A stretch of 64,000 bases of DNA from positions 1,054,001-1,118,000 of the forward strand of contig CAWJCN010000001.1 of the NCBI GenBank assembly GCA_963841415.1, written 5' to 3'. The DNA is from DASUAS01 sp963841415 (GTDB taxonomy: Bacteria; Actinomycetota; Acidimicrobiia; IMCC26256; DASPTH01). A program made the translations under genes and the position numbers. The notes under the pieces are model-generated. The model saw only the letters and a program-made list of their open reading frames with translations, did no database searches and had not been told where the DNA came from. Position 1 is the stretch's first letter. Every line of letters starts with the position of its first letter. Below, in pieces: positions 59,562-64,000 of this stretch.

Positions 59562-61445
59562 TCACAGTGTTCGCGCCGCCTCGGCCTCGGAGATCGCCCA
59601 GGCGGCGTTGACGAGGCCGATGTGGCTGAACGCCTGCGGGAAGTTGCCCAGGAGCTCGCCGGTCATCGGGTCGACCTCTTCGGCGAGCAAGCCGACGTCG
59701 TTCGCGAACGCAGCCGCGCGCTCGAACACGACCCGTGCGCGGCTCACCTCGCCGGACATCGCCAAGGCCTGCGCCAGCCAGAAGGTGCACAGGAGGAAGA
59801 CGCCTTCGTCGCCCTCCAGCCCGTCGTGAGCCCGGTAGCGGTAGACGAGACCGCGCGCGTCGGTGAGTTGCTCCTCGGTCGCGGCGATGGTCGACAGCAC
59901 TCGGGGATCGTCGGGAGGGAGGAATCCGACGAGCGGGAGCATCAGGTTCGAAGCGTCGAGGGCGTCCGAGCCGAATGACTGCGTGAACGCGTTCGCCCGT
60001 TCGCTCCAGCCCTCGTCGAGGATGGCGTCGCGGATCTGCTGCTGTGTGGAGGCCCAGGAGGTGACGCGGTCGGTGGCGCCGAGCGGCACCGCCAGGGCGG
60101 TCGCCCGCTCCAGCGCGACCCAGCACATGAGCTTCGAGTACACGAAGTGGCGGGGCTCGCCCCTCACCTCCCAGATGCCCTGATCCTTCTCCTGCCAGCG
60201 CCGGGCCGCGGTGTCGGCGAGCGCGACGAGAAACCGGCGCGTGCTCGGCGCGAGCCGGGGAGCAGCATCCCACTGGTCGGGCTCGGACAGCGGGCCGACC
60301 CGGCGCGCCACCGGGTCGAAGATCCGGTCCCACAGCCGGTGCACGGCGCTGAGGAGCTCGCCGTAGACGTCGAGCTGGCGTTGCTTCCACGCGCCGTTGC
60401 CGACGCGCACCGGCGCCGACGCGCGCCAGCCGGTGAGGTGTGGGAGCTCCCGCTCGGTCAGGTCACGCTCACCGCCGATGCCGAACATGATCTGCAGGTC
60501 GCCGTCCTCTTCGAGGGATCCGGCGGCGGCGGTCGTCATGTACTCGACGAACTCGTCGGCCTCGTCGGGGCACACGGCCACCCAGAGGGCCTCGATGGTG
60601 AAGGACGCGTCGCGAACCCACGCGTACCGGTAGTCCCAATTTCGAGACCCGCCCTCCACCTCGGGCAACGACGTGGTGGCGGCTGCGCAGATCGCTCCGG
60701 TCGGCTGGAACGACAGCGCCTGCAGGACGCGGCCGCTGTGGTGCACGAGATCGCGCCACGGGCCGTCGTACGCCTGGTGCAGCTCCGACCACGACGCCCA
60801 CGCCGACACCGTGTCATCGAGCCGCATCGCGATCTCGTCCTGACTCCAGGTCCGCGCGTTGGCCGTGTCGGCGCGCCGGGCGTGATGCAGAGCGAAGCCG
60901 GCTCGCTCGCCCGCACACAGGACCACCGTGCCCGATGCGGATGACGAACCGACGTCGAGCGGCACCGGGCACGACAGCATCAGGACATCGGCGCCGCCCG
61001 TCGCGACCAGACCGCCGTCAACCGTGTCGAGCAGCGGGAGCACGAGCCCGTACTCCGGCCGCGGGACGTACGCGAGCTGCATCTCGACCTCGCCGTCGCT
61101 GCAGGTCACCTGACGCAGCAGGAGGTGCGGCGCGCCGCGGCCGAGGGCGTGGCCGCGGTTGCCGAGTCCGGTTGCCAGCGCGTCGACGACGACCGCGGTG
61201 CCCGTGGGCGTGTGGTGGGTCGTCTCCAAGACCATGGTGCGGTCCAGATAGCGGCGCGTGATCGTCGTTGTGCCGACCGCGCGCAGCGACCACGATCCCG
61301 CCCGTTCGTCGAGCAACCGCGCGAAGAGCGACGCACTGTCGACGCGCGGCATGCAGAGCCAATCGACGGAGCCATCCCTGCTCACGAGCGCGGCACCGTG
61401 CCGGTCCGCGAGCAACGCGTAGTCGGCGATCGGAGTGGTGCTCAT
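59562..61445 (-). CDS. Glycoside hydrolase family 15 (glucoamylase/trehalase-like)
   Basis: The 627-residue protein has the trehalase-like N-terminal domain (PIADYALLADRHGAALVSRDGSVDWLCMPR) and a GH15 catalytic (alpha/alpha)6 barrel. The barrel contains RNWDYRYAWVRDASFTIEAL, the catalytic glutamate regions QEKDQGIWEVRG and EGDEGVFLLCTFWL, and a final GNFPQAFSHIGLVNAAW. It probably splits trehalose or an alpha-glucan. No signal peptide is visible, so it is intracellular. Confidence 0.9.
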   Translation of the reverse strand: MSTTPIADYALLADRHGAALVSRDGSVDWLCMPRVDSASLFARLLDERAGSWSLRAVGTTTITRRYLDRTMVLETTHHTPTGTAVVVDALATGLGNRGHALGRGAPHLLLRQVTCSDGEVEMQLAYVPRPEYGLVLPLLDTVDGGLVATGGADVLMLSCPVPLDVGSSSASGTVVLCAGERAGFALHHARRADTANARTWSQDEIAMRLDDTVSAWASWSELHQAYDGPWRDLVHHSGRVLQALSFQPTGAICAAATTSLPEVEGGSRNWDYRYAWVRDASFTIEALWVAVCPDEADEFVEYMTTAAAGSLEEDGDLQIMFGIGGERDLTERELPHLTGWRASAPVRVGNGAWKQRQLDVYGELLSAVHRLWDRIFDPVARRVGPLSEPDQWDAAPRLAPSTRRFLVALADTAARRWQEKDQGIWEVRGEPRHFVYSKLMCWVALERATALAVPLGATDRVTSWASTQQQIRDAILDEGWSERANAFTQSFGSDALDASNLMLPLVGFLPPDDPRVLSTIAATEEQLTDARGLVYRYRAHDGLEGDEGVFLLCTFWLAQALAMSGEVSRARVVFERAAAFANDVGLLAEEVDPMTGELLGNFPQAFSHIGLVNAAWAISEAEAARTL

Positions 61446-61463
61446 CGTTCCCGTCGTCCTGCT

Positions 61464-62855
61464 TCAGCCGGACGGAGCCGTCGCCAACGCCGAGAGTCGT
61501 GCGAGACCGCTCTCGGCGTGCCCCGCGAGACGAGCGCGCGCCGCCTGCACCTCTGGCTCCTTGCGTTGCGAGGCGTCGACGCGCGCCGGATTCAGCGCGC
61601 ACTCGTTGGCCCAGGCCGCGATGTCCGGCTCGGCACCGAAGGTGGCGGCCGCGATCGTTCCGCGCGCCTGCATCTGCGCCCACTCGCGAGGACTGTTGCC
61701 GTAGAGGTTCGGCGGACACAAGCGATTGCGTTCCCGGTCGTCGTCCCGGGTGGCCTCGACGTAGCCGGCCAAGGCCGCACCGAAGCAAGGGAAGCCGACG
61801 CGGATGGTCTGGAGTCGGACCAGGTCCGGCCCCCAGATGGGCACCAGGGGCGGGTACTGCAAGCCCGAAGCCGCGCAGTGCACGACGAGCGCGTCGGGCG
61901 CGACGTGGACGACACCATCGTCGAACACGAGCTTCCCACCGGTCACGCGTCGAAGGCGCCCCATGCGGACGACGCGCTCGATGGTGCGCAGCAGTTCGAG
62001 CTCCCAGGCACCGAGGGTCGGCGTCTTGGCCATCGTCGGGACGATGGCAGGATCGACGCGGAACATCACCTCGGCGGCTTCGAGGCGCAGGAACAGATCG
62101 TCGAGCGAGGCAGCATCGGACGCTGCCGACATGATGTCGGCAGCGAGGCCGATCGCCACCGCCGGATCGGGTTGGACCATCGCCCGGTTGAGCATCCACG
62201 GATCACGCGGGCAGACCCACACGATCCGGTCCGGGTCGACGCCGTGGAGCAGCAGCCACACGATCCCGTCGGTGGCGGTCTTGCCCGAGCCGACGATGAC
62301 GTAGTCGCGCGGGGTGTCGACCACGGCGGCGAGCTCGTTGATCGGGACGACGCGCGCGCCGTGCGCGACCTCGAACGGCGGCGGCGTCGTCGCCGGGATC
62401 GTCGGCGACATGTACGCCGCGTCGACCACACGGCGTCGCACCGTCACGCGCGCGCACTCACCCGACACTCGGGAAGTCACGAGGTGATCGGTCCCGTCGG
62501 AGTGGTACTCGCTCGCGGCGAGGAAGGTCACGCGCCCGGTGCGGAGGAACCGGCGGTACAGGACGTCGTCGTAGTAGGCCTGGATCTCGGAGCGGCGGGC
62601 GCGCTCCTGGAGCCCGGTCTCGGGGCCCTCGTGCTGGACCGCACCGGTCCCGAGCACGGTCGACGCCACGCCGTAGAAGATGGACGCCTGGTGGAGCTGG
62701 ACGAACGGATAGGCGTCCTGCCAGTGCCCTCCGGCCGCGTGGCGGCGGTCGATCAGCGTGACGTGCACGTCGGCGTGGTCGATCAGCGCGTCGGCGAAGG
62801 CCATCCCCATCGCTCCGGCGCCGACGACCAGGTAGTCGGTGTCCAGTGTCCGCAT
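61464..62855 (-). CDS. FAD/NAD(P)-binding flavoprotein
   Basis: The 463-residue protein has the FAD motif YLVVGAGAMGMAFADALID near residue 8 and an NAD(P)-site YVIVGSGKTATDGIVWLLL near 187. The overall layout resembles single-component flavin monooxygenases and their uncharacterised relatives. The substrate is unknown. It follows 18 bases upstream of the GH15 gene in the same direction, possibly in one transcript. Confidence 0.75.
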   Translation of the reverse strand: MRTLDTDYLVVGAGAMGMAFADALIDHADVHVTLIDRRHAAGGHWQDAYPFVQLHQASIFYGVASTVLGTGAVQHEGPETGLQERARRSEIQAYYDDVLYRRFLRTGRVTFLAASEYHSDGTDHLVTSRVSGECARVTVRRRVVDAAYMSPTIPATTPPPFEVAHGARVVPINELAAVVDTPRDYVIVGSGKTATDGIVWLLLHGVDPDRIVWVCPRDPWMLNRAMVQPDPAVAIGLAADIMSAASDAASLDDLFLRLEAAEVMFRVDPAIVPTMAKTPTLGAWELELLRTIERVVRMGRLRRVTGGKLVFDDGVVHVAPDALVVHCAASGLQYPPLVPIWGPDLVRLQTIRVGFPCFGAALAGYVEATRDDDRERNRLCPPNLYGNSPREWAQMQARGTIAAATFGAEPDIAAWANECALNPARVDASQRKEPEVQAARARLAGHAESGLARLSALATAPSG

Positions 62856-62888
62856 CGGAGGTCATCATGACCCACCTGTCGCCGCGAT

Positions 62889-64000
62889 TCAGGTACGGCG
62901 ACGGTCTCTCCGAGGCGTGGCGGTGGCGCCATTCGCCGTTGCGACGCTCGTGATCGGCTCGGACACCACGAGCAGCACGAGGGTCGGTGCGAGCACGCCC
63001 AGCATCACGGCCGGCACCACGATGCCCTGGTCGTTGAGGGCGAAGCCGAGCGCGGCGACGACGGCCAGACCCGCGAGCACCGCGCGGAGTTGCGGAACGC
63101 GCGCGAGGAGACGCGCGAACACCTGCCCCGGTCCCCACACCAGGAAGGCGACGAAGGCCAGCACCAGTGGCACCATCGGTCGCCACTGCGACGACGAGAG
63201 CGTCGAGAGGCTCATCTCGAGCTTGCGGTGCAGCACGGTCGTGAAGGCCGAGGAGCCCTCACCGCCGATCTGCTCCACCAGGCGGGCCAGGTGCGTGCGG
63301 CTGCCCGCAGGACGCGAGAGGTCGACAACGAGTGCCAGCGCCAGCGCGGTCAACGTCGCGCCGAACAACAGGAGCAGCGTACGGACCCGCACGCGAAGTT
63401 GGAACAGCAGCACTGCGGCGAGCGCGAACGCGGGCACCATGGTGAGCACCCCACCGACATCGGCGCCCCAGAACGGTGCACCGTCGGCGACGACCGCGAT
63501 GCCCAGCACTCCGACCGCCAGCACCACCCCTCCTCGGCCGCGCACGCGGTACGCGAGCAGACCGGCGAGCAGCACGCTCGCCGACGCGAGCACCGCGTAG
63601 CTCACGTTCCCGAAGCCGATGAACCGTCCCGCGACCTCGGGTGAGAAGCCGAAGCCGCTGTCGAACTGCAAACGGCTTCCCAGTACGACGTCGCCCACGA
63701 GCAGCGCCACCAACGAGGCCAGCCCTCCGATGAGCGCATCCAAAGGTCGACGTCGCGAACCCCACCACAGCACGGCCGCGAACACGAAGGAGACCACGGC
63801 GAGGAAGCCCCAGAAGGCGACGAGGCCGAGGCGGTGGAAGGGGAAGAGCCGGGCCAGGTACACCGCGGCGACGTAGCCCAGGGTCGCGAGCGCGAGCCAT
63901 GGGAGGACCCGGACGCCTCGTCGATGTCCACGGCGTGCGCCGACGACCCCGACCGCCGCGGCGAACAGCAGCCCGGCCACCAGGACCGTGAACACGATCG
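62889..64000 (-). CDS. Polytopic membrane protein (partial, runs off right edge)
   Basis: The visible 370 codons encode about nine or ten hydrophobic segments. A loop carries SGFGFSPEVAGRFIGFGNVSYAV, and HRKLEMSLSTLSSSQWRPMV is outside or cytosolic. The frame is open at the right edge, and the GTG at 63995 may be internal. This block resembles the C-terminal part of larger actinobacterial membrane proteins whose role is unknown to me. The tail is basic. Confidence 0.55.
   Translation of the reverse strand, partial: IVFTVLVAGLLFAAAVGVVGARRGHRRGVRVLPWLALATLGYVAAVYLARLFPFHRLGLVAFWGFLAVVSFVFAAVLWWGSRRRPLDALIGGLASLVALLVGDVVLGSRLQFDSGFGFSPEVAGRFIGFGNVSYAVLASASVLLAGLLAYRVRGRGGVVLAVGVLGIAVVADGAPFWGADVGGVLTMVPAFALAAVLLFQLRVRVRTLLLLFGATLTALALALVVDLSRPAGSRTHLARLVEQIGGEGSSAFTTVLHRKLEMSLSTLSSSQWRPMVPLVLAFVAFLVWGPGQVFARLLARVPQLRAVLAGLAVVAALGFALNDQGIVVPAVMLGVLAPTLVLLVVSEPITSVATANGATATPRRDRRRT

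Overview
The window is about 70% G+C and densely coded on both strands. Many junctions are 4-base ATGA/GTGA overlaps and many starts are GTG. Markers such as a mycothiol-type TIGR03085 protein, an F420-type (DDN-like) oxidoreductase, a DUF222/HNH protein and a GAP-family membrane protein point to an actinobacterium. The abundance of acyl-CoA, amidohydrolase, Rieske and SDR genes suggests a metabolically versatile soil or aquatic member, perhaps class Acidimicrobiia. The class is inference. No rRNA, tRNA, CRISPR array, IS element or phage genes were found.

Layout. 0-9 kb: two divergent Rieske oxygenases, a dihydroorotase-like amidohydrolase, an adenosine-deaminase-like enzyme, SDRs, a class III aminotransferase and SnoaL-like proteins. 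9-13 kb: DUF222/HNH, a cysteine-cluster protein, a ferritin-like protein, an enoyl-CoA hydratase, an F420-type reductase and a VOC protein. 13-23 kb: a TetR-centred divergon. Leftward are TetR, a cupin, an aldo/keto reductase, an acyl-CoA dehydrogenase, a nitroreductase and an amidohydrolase. Rightward is a four-subunit 2-oxoacid:ferredoxin oxidoreductase, followed by a 2-hydroxyacid dehydrogenase and an amidohydrolase. 23-29.8 kb: a DapB-fold dehydrogenase, a HiPIP-like protein, a stand-alone LigD-type polymerase, a duplicated SnoaL protein, an ABC exporter and a duplicated dimeric-barrel protein. 29.8-36.8 kb: a catabolic cluster (TPP enzyme, TauD dioxygenase, amidohydrolase, malate/lactate-type dehydrogenase, enoyl-CoA hydratase) with a convergent solute-binding protein.

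36.8-42.4 kb mixes working genes (alcohol dehydrogenase, SDR, VOC, PilZ, Gfo/Idh) with remnants of RidA, AraC and serine-hydrolase genes. 42.4-50 kb holds a membrane-anchored HWHRH protein, a BtuF-like protein, a serine hydrolase, a HesB-like protein, a nitrilase-superfamily enzyme, NDH-2, and an ArsR-like HTH/arsenate-reductase fusion with its own operator. 50-53.3 kb is a DrrAB-like exporter divergent from an ECF sigma factor with a SnoaL extension; the shared promoter region carries two mirror-image ECF41-like promoters. 53-64 kb: acylphosphatase, a RibD/DHFR-like protein, VOC, a truncated phytase-like protein, an encapsulin with its ferritin cargo, a mycothiol-type protein, a GH15 enzyme, a flavoprotein, and a partial membrane protein at the right edge.

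Several genes are broken by single-base indels (about 13.1, 30.44, 37.07, 43.7, 48.38, 53.06 and 58.5 kb), often in C/G runs. Some may be assembly errors; the 5'-deleted remnants are more likely real decay.
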